Positions 19,827 to 31,480 of a DNA stretch of 64,000 bases are shown in pieces. The position numbers and the translations under genes were made by a program. The first letter of the stretch is position 1. Each line of letters opens with the position of its first letter. The DNA is from Reticulitermes speratus (lineage: Eukaryota > Arthropoda > Insecta > Blattodea > Rhinotermitidae), in the NCBI GenBank assembly GCA_021186555.1, contig JAJKFL010000006.1, forward strand, positions 46,138,138 to 46,202,137. The letters run 5' to 3'. Below the pieces are notes generated by a model. The model was not told the origin of the DNA. It searched no databases and was given only the letters and a program-made list of their open reading frames with translations.

Positions 19827-22013
19827 TTTTGGCATGTCTCATGTACATCCCTGATTTGCACAAATAACGTTTGACATGTCTCATGTACATCCCTGATTTG
19901 CACAAATAACTTTTGACATGTCTCATGTACATCCCTGACTTGCACAAATAAATTTTGACTTGTCTCATGTACATCCCTGACTTGCACAAATAACTTTTGA
20001 CATGTCTCATGTACATCCCTGACTTGCACAAATAACTTTTGACATGTCTCATGTACATCCCTGACTTGCACAAATAAATTTTGACATGTCTCATGTACAT
20101 CCCTGACTTGCACAAATAACTTTTGACATGTCTCATGTACATCCCTGACTTGCACAAATAACTTTTGACATGTCTCATGTACATCCCTGACTTGCACAAA
20201 TAACTTTTGACATGTCTCATGTACATCCCTGACTTGCACAAATAAATTTTGACATGTCTCATGTACATCCCTGACTTGCACAAATAACTTTTGACATGTC
20301 TCATGTACATCCCTGACTTGCACAAATAACTTTTGACATGTCTCATGTACATCCCTGACTTGCACAAATAACTTTTGACATGTCTCATGTACATCCCTGA
20401 CTTGCACAAATAAATTTTGACATGTCTCATGTACATCCCTGACTTGCACAAATAACTTTTGACATGTCTCATGTACATCCCTGACTTGCACAAATAACTT
20501 TTGACATGTCTCATGTACATCCCTGACTTGCACAAATAACTTTTGACATGTCTCATGTACATCCCTGGCTTGCACAAATAACTTTTGACATGTCTCATGT
20601 ACATCCCTGACTTGCACAAATAACTTTTGACATGTCTCATGTACATCCCTGACTTGCACAAATAACTTTTGACATGTCTCATGTACATCCCTGACTTGCA
20701 CAAATAAATTTTGACATGTCTCATGTACATCCCTGACTTGCACAAATAACTTTTGACATGTCTCATGTACATCCCTGACTTGCACAAATAACTTTTGACA
20801 TGTCTCATGTACATCCCTGACTTGCACAAATAACTTTTGACATGTCTCATGTACATCCCTGACTTGCACAAATAAATTTTGACATGTCTCATGTACATCC
20901 CTGACTTGCACAAATAACTTTTGACATGTCTCATGTACATCCCTGACTTGCACAAATAACTTTTGACATGTCTCATGTACATCCCTGACTTGCACAAATA
21001 ACTTTTGACATGTCTCATGTACATCCCTGACTTGCACAAATAACTTTTGACATGTCTCATGTACATCCCTGACTTGCACAAATAACTTTTGACATGTCTC
21101 ATGTACATCCCTGACTTGCACAAATAAATTTTGACATGTCTCATGTACATCCCTGACTTGCACAAATAACTTTTGACATGTCTCATGTACATCCCTGACT
21201 TGCACAAATAACTTTTGACATGTCTCATGTACATCCCTGACTTGCACAAATAACTTTTGACATGTCTCATGTACATCCCTGACTTGCACAAATAAATTTT
21301 GACATGTCTCATGTACATCCCTGACTTGCACAAATAACTTTTGACATGTCTCATGTACATCCCTGACTTGCACAAATAACTTTTGACATGTCTCATGTAC
21401 ATCCCTGACTTGCACAAATAACTTTTGACATGTCTCATGTACATCCCTGGCTTGCACAAATAACTTTTGACATGTCTCATGTACATCCCTGACTTGCACA
21501 AATAACTTTTGACATGTCTCATGTACATCCCTGACTTGCACAAATAACTTTTGACATGTCTCATGTACATCCCTGACTTGCACAAATAAATTTTGACATG
21601 TCTCATGTACATCCCTGACTTGCACAAATAACTTTTGACATGTCTCATGTACATCCCTGACTTGCACAAATAACTTTTGACATGTCTCATGTACATCCCT
21701 GACTTGCACAAATAACTTTTGACATGTCTCATGTACATCCCTGACTTGCACAAATAAATTTTGACATGTCTCATGTACATCCCTGACTTGCACAAATAAC
21801 TTTTGACATGTCTCATGTACATCCCTGACTTGCACAAATAACTTTTGACATGTCTCATGTACATCCCTGACTTGCACAAATAACTTTTGACATGTCTCAT
21901 GTACATCCCTGACTTGCACAAATAACTTTTGACATGTCTCATGTACATCCCTGACTTGCACAAATAACTTTTGACATGTCTCATGTACATCCCTGACTTG
22001 CACAAATAACTTT
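19827..22013. repeat. 42-bp minisatellite array with an exact 21-unit higher-order repeat
   Basis: About 52 copies of a 42-bp unit with GACATGTCTCATGTACATCC as its core, nearly identical throughout. Variant AATAAATTTT units mark a pattern of 5+1, 3+1, 6+1, 3+1 units (21 units, 882 bp) that occurs twice in succession. The rare CCCTGGCTTG variant sits at 20564 and again at 21446, exactly 882 bp apart. Only the first three units at the low-coordinate edge are diverged. The 745-codon and 739-codon minus-strand frames are artefacts of the repeat. Confidence 0.97.
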
Positions 22014-22166
22014 TCCTATGATTGTCCATTGCGAACTTAGTGACACGAATTCGTGCTTGATATAAGCACTGTTAACATGAACATTTGTGAATGAGCTGCG
22101 TCTTAGACTGCGCGTAATTGGGTTCACGCAGTTCAGTTCTCCTTTAACGTGCTGTGTCAACAGCCA

Positions 22167-22200
<34 letters not shown>

Positions 22201-22665
22201 CAATAATTAGTTCTTCAGCACATAATACAGTTTTATTCCTTTCTTCATTTTTGTCGTAGTTTATTTTCTGTTTTATCCTCCATCGCCCGCCAACTTCTCA
22301 GACACCGAAGTGACGTCTTTAAACTCGTGTTAAGATAGCTTGATGCAATTATCAGTGTAGCTATGTCGTCTAGAAGCAGTGGTGGACTGACGTCAAGGCG
22401 GAGGCAGCAAATACCAATATACACGTCTTCATGTCCGGGAAAGGCATATCTTCATTAGCATTGCTGTGTGAATCTCAAGTGTAGCGAAGATAGTCCCACG
22501 TCGACTAGTCGTATTAGGTTTTCCCCGGTTTTTATTGAAGTGAGCTCTACCGAAATTATCAAATTGTTTACCTTTAAATTCCACATTTTATTAGCCCATT
22601 GTCCTACTGTTTGTAATTGCAGTAAATGTGTTCATTCAAATTTCAGTAGACATTCCACATCCAAC
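22014..22665. other. Unique spacer with a (TAA)n microsatellite
   Basis: A TAA run lies at 22168-22199. No gene was recognised. The 68-codon frame at 22468-22674 overlaps the start of a MITE relic and has no known motif. Confidence 0.45.
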
Positions 22666-22835
22666 CACATTTAACATTCAAAATCTCTGCATTTTTCCCA
22701 CACTGTGTGTTTATGTGCTCCATTTTATATTCAAAATAAACAAAATTTCTTTATACAGCGTTAACTGATTGAATTTATGTCCGAGGTGCAAAGTGTTTAC
22801 TGCGCGGTACGAACTGACATTAAAGATAATTCGGC
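22666..22835 (-). mobile_element. Single-monomer relic of the 114-bp-repeat MITE
   Basis: TTTAACATTCAAAATCTCTG, then CACACTGTGTGTTTATGTGC, a diverged monomer, and GTTTACTGCGCGGTACGAAC near 22795 reproduce tail, monomer and head of the element in reverse. Only one monomer is present. Confidence 0.6.
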
Positions 22836-23221
22836 TTGAACTTAGTATTGCACCGCGCGAGGATAAAGTGATTGTGTAATTACACGGTTGAGCACGCAGC
22901 TGTTGGCACCTTGCACCTGACCTACTGAAGCTTGTAAGACAAGTTTGTCGAATGTCCAGTTACTAGCTGTTGTTGCCTACATGCAACAGTCAACAGAACT
23001 GGCTGGTGTAGCGCGGTGCGTGTCAATAACTGCAACAGGCTTGCTTTTAGAGCTTTCGTTTTGTGTGACAGGTGTTCATACGGTATGAGGATCAGGTACT
23101 GTGATTTGTTAAAAATGAATTGTAAATATTTTAATAATGATATTTATGCAAATTATATAATTTATTATTTATACGTATAAATTATACAAATAATAATTTA
23201 TTATAAATCATATACATAAAA
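22836..23221. other. AT-rich spacer
   Basis: The last 120 bp are almost pure A/T with a dyad (TTATAAATTATTATTTATAC-like). No gene or element boundary was recognised. Confidence 0.4.
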
Positions 23222-24636
23222 ATTCAGCGCGTACCGCGCAGTAAACACACTCCGTCTCAGTTATACAAACCAGTCAGTTAATGCTGTACAGTGAAATAAT
23301 CGCTGTTTGTTCTGAGATCCACACAAAACACATAAATACAGTCCGTACCGCGCAGTAAACACACTCCGTCTCCTTTATACAAACCAGTCAGTTAATGCTG
23401 TACAGTGAAATAATCGCTGTTTGTTCTGAGATCCACACAAAACACATAAATACAGTCCGTACCGCGCAGTAAACACACTCCGTCTCAGTTATACAAACCA
23501 GTCAGTTAATGCTGTACAGTGAAATAATCGCTGTTTGTTCTGAGATCCACACAAAACACATAAATACAGTCCGTACCGCGCAGTAAACACACTCCGTCTC
23601 CTTTATACAAACCAGTCAGTTAATGCTGTACAGTGAAATAATCGCTGTTTGTTCTGAGATCCACACAAAACACATAAATACAGTCCGTACCGCGCAGTAA
23701 ACACACTCCGTCTCAGTTATACAAACCAGTCAGTTAATGCTGTACAGTGAAATAATCGCTGTTTGTTCTGAGATCCACACAAAACACATAAATACAGTCC
23801 GTACCGCGCAGTAAACACACTCCGTCTCAGTTATACAAACCAGTCAGTTAATGCTGTACAGAACACATAAATACAGTCCGTACCGCGCAGTAAACACACT
23901 CCGTCTCAGTTATACAAACCAGTCAGTTAATGCTGTACAGTGAAATAATCGCTGTTTGTTCTGAGATCCACACAAAACACATAAATACAGTCCGTACCGC
24001 GCAGTAAACACACTCCGTCTCAGTTATACAAACCAGTCAGTTAAGTTGTACAGTGAAATAATCGCTGTTTGTTCTGAGATCCACACAAAACACATAAATA
24101 CAGTCCGTACCGCGCAGTAAACACACTCCGTCTCAGTTATACAAACCAATCAGTTAATGTTGTACAGTGAAATAATCGCTGTTTGTTCTGAGATCCACAC
24201 AAAACACATAAATACAGTCCGTACCACGCAGTAAACACACTCCGTCTCAGTTATACAAACCAGTCAGTTAATGCTGTACAGTGAAATAATCGCTGTTTGT
24301 TCTGAGATCCACACAAAACACATAAATACAGTCCGTACCACGCAGTAAACACACTCCGTCTCAGTTATACAAACCAGTCAGTTAATGCTGTACAGTGAAA
24401 TAATCGCTGTTTGTTCTCAGATCCACACAAAACACATAAATACAGTCCGTACCGCGCAGTAAACACACTCCGTCTCAGTTATACAAACCAGTCAGTTAAT
24501 GCTGTACAGTGAAATAATCGCTGTTTGTTCTGAGATCCACACAAAACACATAAATACACTGTGTGGGCAGAACGTAGAATTGTTGAATGTTAAACCTCGT
24601 GGTACATATAGTGACCACTGTGCTTTAGAAGGTCAA
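23222..24636 (+). mobile_element. Expanded 114-bp-repeat TTAA MITE
   Basis: After the leader ATTCAGCGCGTACCGCGCAG there are about 11.5 monomers of 114 bp (monomer starts at 23341, 23455 and so on). One is cut short near 23861, where TGCTGTACAG is joined directly to AACACATAAATAC. The unique tail (TGTGGGCAGAACGTAG) and a decayed end (CTTTAGAAGGTCAA) follow. A CTTTATAC/CAGTTATAC variant alternates in the first four monomers, suggesting a 228-bp dimer. Confidence 0.8.
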
Positions 24637-24985
24637 TACCCCCACGTCTATTGCACATATGCGCAATGATATATTTGCGACATATAACCTGAATGTTTGA
24701 CATGCAAGGTGTTGTTATTCGTCCTGTATGGATGATGCAATTATTTCTTCGAAAATATCTCCATATGAAAGAATTTTAAACTGCTATATTGACTATGTGA
24801 AGCCTACATTTTGTCTACCTAATACAGCGTCCTCTTTTTATCTGACAAACTTATTTTGCTATTTGCCATACGTGAGGGCCGTCTGTTCAGTAGGCTACGT
24901 TTCAAAAAGACGAGGCAACCAGCAGCTGTCACACAATGTAATGAACTTACATCTAGAATTTCAGTTCTTGTAAAGACAGCCATTA
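24637..24985. other. Unique spacer
   Basis: The frame at 24728-24973 (81 codons) and its antisense partner show no recognised motif. Nothing else is supported. Confidence 0.4.
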
Positions 24986-24986
24986 A

Positions 24987-25085
24987 AATGTTACAGCTGT
25001 TGAGTGACATAATCGCTGAGTTGGAGAGTTTGAATTTTTGAATGTTAAACCTGGTGGTACATATAGTGACCATTGTGCTTTAATA
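24987..25085 (+). mobile_element. Tail relic of the 114-bp-repeat MITE
   Basis: TGACATAATCGCTGAG is followed by TTGAATGTTAAACCTGGTGG and ACATATAGTGACCATTGTGC, matching the monomer core and unique tail of the element. A second partial tail (CATATAGTAAGCACTGTGCT and AAACGGTTA) occurs at 25376-25405 beyond a SINE, so the SINE may have inserted into or between relics. Confidence 0.55.
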
Positions 25086-25109
25086 TTAAAGCAGCTGATA
25101 CATGTTTTT

Positions 25110-25377
25110 TTTTGTTGTGAAGGGCCCCGCAGCAGAATCTACGGACGCACCGCAGCTTATTGTGCAACCCTGTGATGAGGATGAAGAGAAAGATGATCAG
25201 TTTTTTTCATTTTTCCAAGTAATGGAGCACCGGTGGAATGAAATTGACAGGGGAAAACCGAAGTACTTGGGAAAAAAACCTGTCCCAGTGCCACTTTGTC
25301 CACCACAAATCCCACGTGGATTGACCCGGGATCGAACCCGGGCCTCCGCGGTGAGAGGCCGGCGACTAACCTGATTC
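25110..25377 (-). mobile_element. tRNA-Glu-derived SINE, family E
   Basis: On the minus strand the head reads GGTTAGTCGCCGGCCTCTCA, then CCGCGGAGGCCCGGGTTCGA, which matches a tRNA-Glu(CUC) from the D arm to the T arm (CTCTCACCGC anticodon region, GGTTCGATCCCGG B box). The body includes TGGGATTTGTGGTGGACAAA and AAGTACTTCGGTTTTCCCCT, and the 3' end is TGCTGCGGGGCCCTTCA plus a T-rich tail at 25110. Copies are at 35190-35440, 35475-36290, 37592-38130 and 47975-48068. Confidence 0.8.
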
Positions 25378-25405
25378 ATATAGTAAGCACTGTGCTTAAA
25401 CGGTT

Positions 25406-25782
25406 ATATCGTCACGTGTCCTGCAGTGATATAAGTTATTTAGATATTATACATAGACGTGTCAGTTCCCACTTGCTGTGACTGTACTCTGTAATTTTAT
25501 CCGCGACAGGAATACTTCTTCCCTCATTTCTCATTGTTGGTGAGTTTTATTGCAGGAGAACAATAAGGGGTCGTTGTTTGAACAAAAGAATTCTTTTTGC
25601 CAGTTCGAAGAATGGAAATCAGAAAAAGTGACGATTACTATAGATATGCCTGAGGGAATGTGACTGAATGAGTGCTGGAGATTGCAAGGCGTTGCATTAC
25701 AGTGGAGATGTTCAAAGGACATAATTACAATGCAGGCAGTTTTGTTGAAGCTAGAATAGAACGTAAGGATGTGCTGTGTTAG
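25406..25782. other. Unique spacer
   Basis: No recognised gene or element. The 63-codon minus-strand frame at 25531-25722 has no known motif. Confidence 0.4.
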
Positions 25783-27925
25783 AGAGACTGGTCTAGTGTA
25801 GTGTGGTAACAGGACTGGTGTAGTGTAGTGTGGTAACAGGACTGGTGTAGTGTAGTGTGGTAACAGGACTGTTACAGTGTAGTGTGGTAACAGGACTGGT
25901 AGAGTGTATTGTGGTAACAGGACTGGTAGAGTGTATTATGGTAACAAGACTGGTACAGTGTAGTGTGATAACATGACTGGTACAGTATAGTGTGGTAACA
26001 GGACTGGTATAGTGTAGTGTGGTAACTGGACTGGTACAGTGTAGTGTGGTAACAGGACTGGTAAAGTGTAGTGTGGTAACAGGACTGGTAGGAGTATTGT
26101 GGTAACAAGACTGGTACAGTGTAGTGTGATAACATGACTGGTACAGTATAGTGTGGTAACAGGACTGGTATAGTGTAGTGTGGTAACTGGACTGGTACAG
26201 TGTAGTGTGGTAACAGGACTGGTAAAGTGTAGTGTGGTAACAGGACTGGTATAGTGTAGTGTGGTAACTGGACTGGTAAAGTGTAGTGTGGTAACAGGAC
26301 TGGTGTAGTGTAGTGTGGTAACAGGACTGTTACAGTGTAGTGTGGTAACAGGACTGGTGTAGTGTAGTGTGGTAACAGGACTGTTACAGTGTAGTGTGGT
26401 AACAGGACTGGTGTAGTGTAGTGTGGTAACAGGACTGTTACAGTGTAGTGTGGTAACAGGACTGGTGTAGTGTAGTGTGGTAACAGGACTGTGTAGTGTA
26501 GTGTGGTAACAGGACTGTTACAGTGTAGTGTGGTAACAGGACTGGTAGAGAGTATGTGGTAACAAGACTGGTACAGTGTAGTGTGATAACATGACTGGTA
26601 CAGTATAGTGTGGTAACAGGACTGGTATAGTGTAGTGTGGTAACTGGACTGGTACAGTGTAGTGTGGTAACAGGACTGGTAAAGTGTAGTGTGGTAACAG
26701 GACTGGTATAGTGTAGTGTGGTAACTGGACTGGTAAAGTGTAGTGTGGTAACAGGACTGGTAGAGAGTATTGTGGTAACAGGACTGGTAGAATGTAGTGT
26801 GGTAACAGGACTGGTAGAGTGTATGTGTTAACAGGACTGGTAGAGTGTATTGTGGTAGCAGGACTGGTACAGTGTATTGTGGTAGCAGGACTGGTACAGT
26901 GTATTGTGGTAGCAGGACTGGTACAGTGTATTGTAGTAACAGGACTGGTAGAGTGTATGTGGTAACAGGACTGGTAGAGTGTATTATGGTAACAGGACTG
27001 GTAGAGTGTATTGTGGTAAAAAGACTGGTAGAGTGTATTGCTGTAACAGGACTGGTAGAGTATTGTGGTAACAGGACTGGTAGAGTGTATTGTGGTAACA
27101 GGACTGACAGAGTGTATTATGGTAACAGGACTGGTAAATGTATTGTGTTAACAGGACTTGTAGAGTGTATTGTGGTAACAGGACTGGTAGAGTGTAGTGT
27201 GGTAACAGGACTGGTAGAGTGTATTGTGGTAACAGGACTGGTAGAGTGTATTGTGGTAACAGGACTGGTAGAATGTATTGTGGTAACAGGACTGGTAGAG
27301 TGTATTGTGGTAACAGGACTGGTAGAGTGTATTGTGGTAACATGACTGGTTGAGTGTATTTTGGTAACAGGACTGGTAGAGAGTATTGTGGTAACAGGAC
27401 TGATACAGTGTATTGTGGTAACAGGACTGGTACAGTGTAGTGTGGTAACGACTGGTACAGTGTAGTGTGGTAACATGACTGGTAAAGTGTAGTGTGGTAA
27501 CAGGACTGGTAGAGAGTATTGTGGTAACAGGACTGGTAGAGTGTAGTGTGGTAACAGGTCTGGTAGAGTGTATTGTGGTAACAGGACTGGTAGAGTGTAT
27601 TGCGGTAACAGGACTGGTAGAGTGTATTGTAGTAACAGGACTGATACAGTGTATTATTGTAACAGGACTGGTAGAGTGTATTGTAACAGGACTCGTAGAG
27701 TGTAATTGTGGTAACAGGACTGGTAGAGTGTATTGTGGTAACAGGACTGGTGCAGTGTAGTGTGGTAACAGGACTGTTAAAGTGTAGTGTGGTAACAGGA
27801 CTGGTAGAGAGTGTTGTGGTAACAGGACTGGTACAGTATAGTGTGGTAACAGGACTGGTAGAGTGTATTGTGGTAACAGGACTGGTAGAGTGTATTGTGG
27901 TAACAGGACTGGTAGAGTGTAGTGG
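25783..27925. repeat. 27-bp minisatellite array
   Basis: About 79 copies of a 27-bp unit with GTGTGGTAACAGGACTGGTA as its core. Variants include GTAGTG/GTATTG, GGTACAG/GGTAGAG/GGTGTAG/TGTTACAG and GGTAACTGG. A multi-unit block containing GATAACATGACTGGTACAGT, GGTATAGTG and GGTAACTGGACTGG recurs near 25965, 26130 and 26590, so longer segments were duplicated. One-base losses break the frame often. The 402-codon minus-strand frame (26984-28192) starts in flanking DNA and is a by-product. Confidence 0.95.
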
Positions 27926-28261
27926 AGTGGGCGTGTGTGGCGCGGTGCGGGTGGGCGATGACTCTAAGGGGGCTAGAGAACTGCTATTGGTAGGAGTGAC
28001 AGACATTGTACTACTACACAGACTGAAAACATCAAGTATTTCGAGTAGCGTGTAGTGAGCCAGTGGACTTTCGAATGCTTTCAGAATGGATAGTAGCATC
28101 TGGCCTTTCTCCACGAAATGTGGCGCATGCGCACATATCTCATTCCTAGCAGTGGTCTGTACTTGTACTGCCATTACGCTGCACGCAGACAAGCTCCTCC
28201 TCTATATCGGTGGAGCTGACCGTCTTTTCAAACCAGTTAAACGTAATATTAACTCAGTTTA
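27926..28261. other. Unique spacer
   Basis: Unique sequence flanking the 27-bp array. The minus-strand frame entering the array from here (MSACSVMAVQVQTT...) has no recognised domain. No splice or promoter signals stand out. Confidence 0.4.
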
Positions 28262-28395
28262 ACGACGCCGATCCCGGTCTAGGTCTACGGCCGCTCGCTT
28301 GCTGGGGCATTGATATTTTGTGAATATTGTGTACATAGATGTCTCTGCGACGGGCCGATCCCTCGTCTAGAGGAGTCCTACCGATTGTGTATGTA
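28262..28395 (+). mobile_element. tRNA-Leu-like SINE, family L, deleted copy
   Basis: GCCGATCCCGGTCTAGGTCT, then ACGGCCGCTCGCTTGCTGGG, match the head of the SINEs at 52070 and 59017. GTCTCTGCGACGGGC, then AGAGGAGTCCTACCGA, match their body. The segment between, including most of the B box, is deleted or replaced. Confidence 0.6.
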
Positions 28396-28821
28396 TGATC
28401 ATATGAATCTAACCCTCTACACTGTAGTGATTGGGTAGAAGAGGTCAGACTGAGAAGGCGAAGACAGTTAACGAGGTGAATATTGTTGTTTTAATTCGCA
28501 GCAAGACGAAGTCCGGCTTGTTGACCATTATAGAGATGTCTGAATGTTTGTGACCACTTGGGAGACCTCGGCGTACATGTTGAGACGAAGGTCAGTTGGA
28601 CCTTAAGGCAATGTGGCCTGTTTGTGCTGGACCACAGTCATCTGTCTTGAAATGTTTTGCAGTGTCGAGCCACTGAGAACAGCAATGGCCCACCAAATTC
28701 CGTAATTCTTACCTCCTCTTTGGGACCCAGCTTCGGGACTCTGTAGTGGGGCAGTCAGGCTTCTCTTCTTGCAACATTCCCCTACACTTCCTTAGCTTAC
28801 CTAACAATTAAATGTGCCATT
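28396..28821. other. Unrecognised sequence, possibly old LINE debris
   Basis: A + frame around 28548-28660 reads VTTWETSAYML and CLCWTTVICLEMFC without a family match I trust. The phrase ACCACTTGGGAGACCTCGGC resembles the ACCACTCGGGAGACCTAGGA in the LINE remnant at 52425, so it may be a decayed copy. Confidence 0.3.
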
Positions 28822-29088
28822 AAAGCGTATGGTGAAGTGGAGTTACAGCTCCACTCATTCTTAAACTCAGCGCCTGCTATAGGGGAATGGTGAGCATTCA
28901 CGCCATGACCACTTTATCCCAGAAGGAGCCCCCCGCAGTGCACATTTAATAAGAGGCTGAGAGGGGCCTCACGCGGGTACGGGTGCTTGTGAGAAGAGCA
29001 ATTTCTTGCCCCTGCCGGGAATATACCCACGATTGCCCAGTGGATCAGGCCGTAGGCTAGTCACTATACTGACTGAGCTATCCCGGCT
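28822..29088 (-). mobile_element. tRNA-derived SINE, family S, reverse orientation
   Basis: On the minus strand the head reads GCCGGGATAGCTCAGTCAGT (A box) and CGTGGGTATATTCCCGGCAG (decayed B box), the same arrangement as at 7181. The body runs to about 28822. No coding capacity. Confidence 0.7.
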
Positions 29089-29994
29089 CTGTACCTCTGT
29101 CGCTAAACAGCCGTAGTCCACGTGGCTGTTTTCCATGGCTGTTTGTTACAATTTGCATTTAAAAGACAAATTATTTTGCAAAGAAAATATGGTGAAATAT
29201 TTCCAATACGTCGAATAACATTTTCCCTGATCTGTGTATTTTCCTGTTTTCCCACAAGATGTCTCGCCATCTGTGACGTACTCTGACTTTATGTCTGTCC
29301 CATCGGAACGCAAGAAACTCCACCCCTTCCCCTTCTAACCGAATAACCCTGCAAGAATTATTTCGCCACTAAACTGTTTTATAAACGCAGCATTTTCACT
29401 TTTACCAGTTTCTGCTGTAAGATACAGAAATTCATCACCAACTCCAACACCAACACCACAACCCCACCTATACTACTTTTCTACCTAGAAGGGATGTTAA
29501 GGGGGTTGGGGTGGATTACTTCATATCCACTAAGTGGCCCATTAATATTCCACCCCTTACCACCAAACCCCTTTACCTTTCCCCCATGTTACCCCGTTCT
29601 ACCCCAGGTGTAATCACACGGAGTGGGGCATACATCTTCACCTAGATATGCTACCCCTCCTATACCTGTGCTCACCCTGCTCCCCCCCCCTCAAAGTAGC
29701 CCCAGTTTCACGACATCTCTCCAGGGAGCATCAAAAGTTCATACACCGACCTTCTGTAAGTGTGCTTTATATGGCAGAGGGGATTATGGGAAAAAGTTGT
29801 AGTGGCGGACAGTCGTGTGGTGATGTCAGGCGGAGATCTTGCGAGAATTTGAAAGCTTGAAGAGTTTTGTGAGACGTGGAGGGAAAACGTAAAGTTGTAG
29901 GGGGACAGGAGGCCGGGGGGGAAGGGTGAGACGAAACATTGCTGAAGGGAATTAGGTGTGAGCTATCTGAAGGCAAACATTCATCGGAATTGTG
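29089..29994. other. Unique spacer flanking the LINE-derived array
   Basis: Pyrimidine-rich stretches (CCCCACCTATACTAC, CCCCCCCCTCAAAG) and a poly-G-like run near 29914 are the only structures. No gene was recognised. The frames at 29648-29860 and on the minus strand into 29767 carry no known motif. Confidence 0.4.
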
Positions 29995-31480
29995 TTCGTT
30001 CATTCTGTAGTCTGTCTTACGACAGGTCTGTAGCCTCTTCATTCTGCAGTCTGTCTTACGACAGGTCTGTAGCCTCTTCATTCTGCAGTCTGTCTTACGA
30101 CAGGTCCGTAGCCTCTTCATCCTGCAGTCTGTCTTACGACAGGTCCATAGCCTCTTCATTCTGCAGTCTGTCTTACGACAGGTCCGTAGCCTCTTCATTC
30201 TGTAGTCTGTCTTACGACAGGTCCGTAGCCTCTTCATTCTGCAGTCTGTCTTACGACAGGTCCGTAGCCTCTTCATTCTGCAGTCTGTCTTACGACAGGT
30301 CCGTAGCCTCTTCATTCTGCACTGTCTTACGACAGGTCCATAGCCTCTTCATTCTGTAGTCTGTCTTACGACAGGTCCGTAGCCTCTTCATTCTGCAGTC
30401 TGTCTTACGACAGGTCCGTAGCCTCTTCATTCTGTAGTCTGTCTTACGACAGGTCCGTAGCCTCTTCATTCTGCAGTCTGTCTTACGACAGGTCCGTAGC
30501 CTCTTCATTCTGCAGTCTGTCTTACGACAGGTCCATAGCCTCTTCATTCTGCAGTCTGTCTTACGACAGGTCCGTAGCCTCTTCATTCTGCAGTCTGTCT
30601 TACGACAGGTCCGTAGCCTCTTCATTCTGTAGTCTGTCTTACGACAGGTCCGTAGCCTCTTCATTCTGCAGTCTGTCTTACGACAGGTCCGTAGCCTCTT
30701 CATTCTGCAGTCTGTCTTACGACAGGTCCGTAGCCTCTTCATTCTGCAGTCTGTCTTACGACAGGTCCGTAGCCTCTTCATTCTGCAGTCTGTCTTACGA
30801 CAGGTCCGTAGCCTCTTCATCCTGCAGTCTGTCTTACGACAGGTCCATAGCCTCTTCATTCTGCAGTCTGTCTTACGACAGGTCCGTAGCCTCTTCATTC
30901 TGCAGTCTGTCTTACGACAGGTCCGTAGCCTCTTCATTCTGCAGTCTGTCTTACGACAGGTCCATAGCCTCTTCATTCTGCAGTCTGTCTTACGACAGGT
31001 CCGTAGCCTCTTCATTCTGCAGTCTGTCTTACGACAGGTCCGTAGCCTCTTCATTCTGCAGTCTGTCTTACGACAGGTCCGTAGCCTCTTCATCCTGCAG
31101 TCTGTCTTACGACAGGTCCATAGCCTCTTCATTCTGTAGTCTGTCTTACGACAGGTCCGTAGCCTCTTCATTCTGCAGTCTGTCTTACGACAGGTCCGTA
31201 GCCTCTTCATTCTGCACTGTCTTACGACAGGTCCATAGCCTCTTCATTCTGTAGTCTGTCTTACGACAGGTCCGTAGCCTCTTCATTCTGCAGTCTGTCT
31301 TACGACAGGTCGGTAGCCTCTTCATTCTGTAGTCTGTCTTACGACAGGTCCGTAGCCTCTTCATTCTGCAGTCTGTCTTACACAGGTCCGTAGCCTCTTC
31401 ATTCTGTAGTCTGTCTTGCGACAGGTCCGTAGCCTCTTCATTCTGTAGTCTGTCTTACGACAGGTCCGTAGCCTCTTCCA
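29995..31480. repeat. 39-bp minisatellite array derived from a LINE 3' end
   Basis: About 38 copies of a 39-bp unit with TGTCTTACGACAGGTCCGTA as its core. Read on the minus strand each unit spells GYGPVVRQTAE followed by a stop, the same residues that end the LINE frame immediately next to the array (GRGYGPVVRQTTE, 31438-31480). The array is therefore a tandem copy of the last codons and first 3' UTR bases of that LINE. Variants include CTGCAG/CTGTAG and GGTCCGTA/GGTCCATA. Open frames of 182 and 306 codons (MKRLRTCRKTDCR per unit) are by-products. Confidence 0.95.

Noticed and set aside
19766..22029. Two overlapping 740-residue open frames on the minus strand
   Set aside because: They are the 42-bp tandem array read in two frames. 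The unit is a multiple of three without stops, and the peptide is a perfect 14-residue repeat in both.
25197..25379. Small genes over the SINE copies (for example MNQVSRRPLTAEARVRS)
   Set aside because: The same peptide arises at 25197-25379 and 37921-38115 from reading the tRNA-Glu-like SINE head.
29767..31210. MKRLRTCRKTDCR repeat proteins
   Set aside because: Out-of-frame reading of the 39-bp array. The meaningful frame is the LINE C-terminus followed by a stop in every unit.
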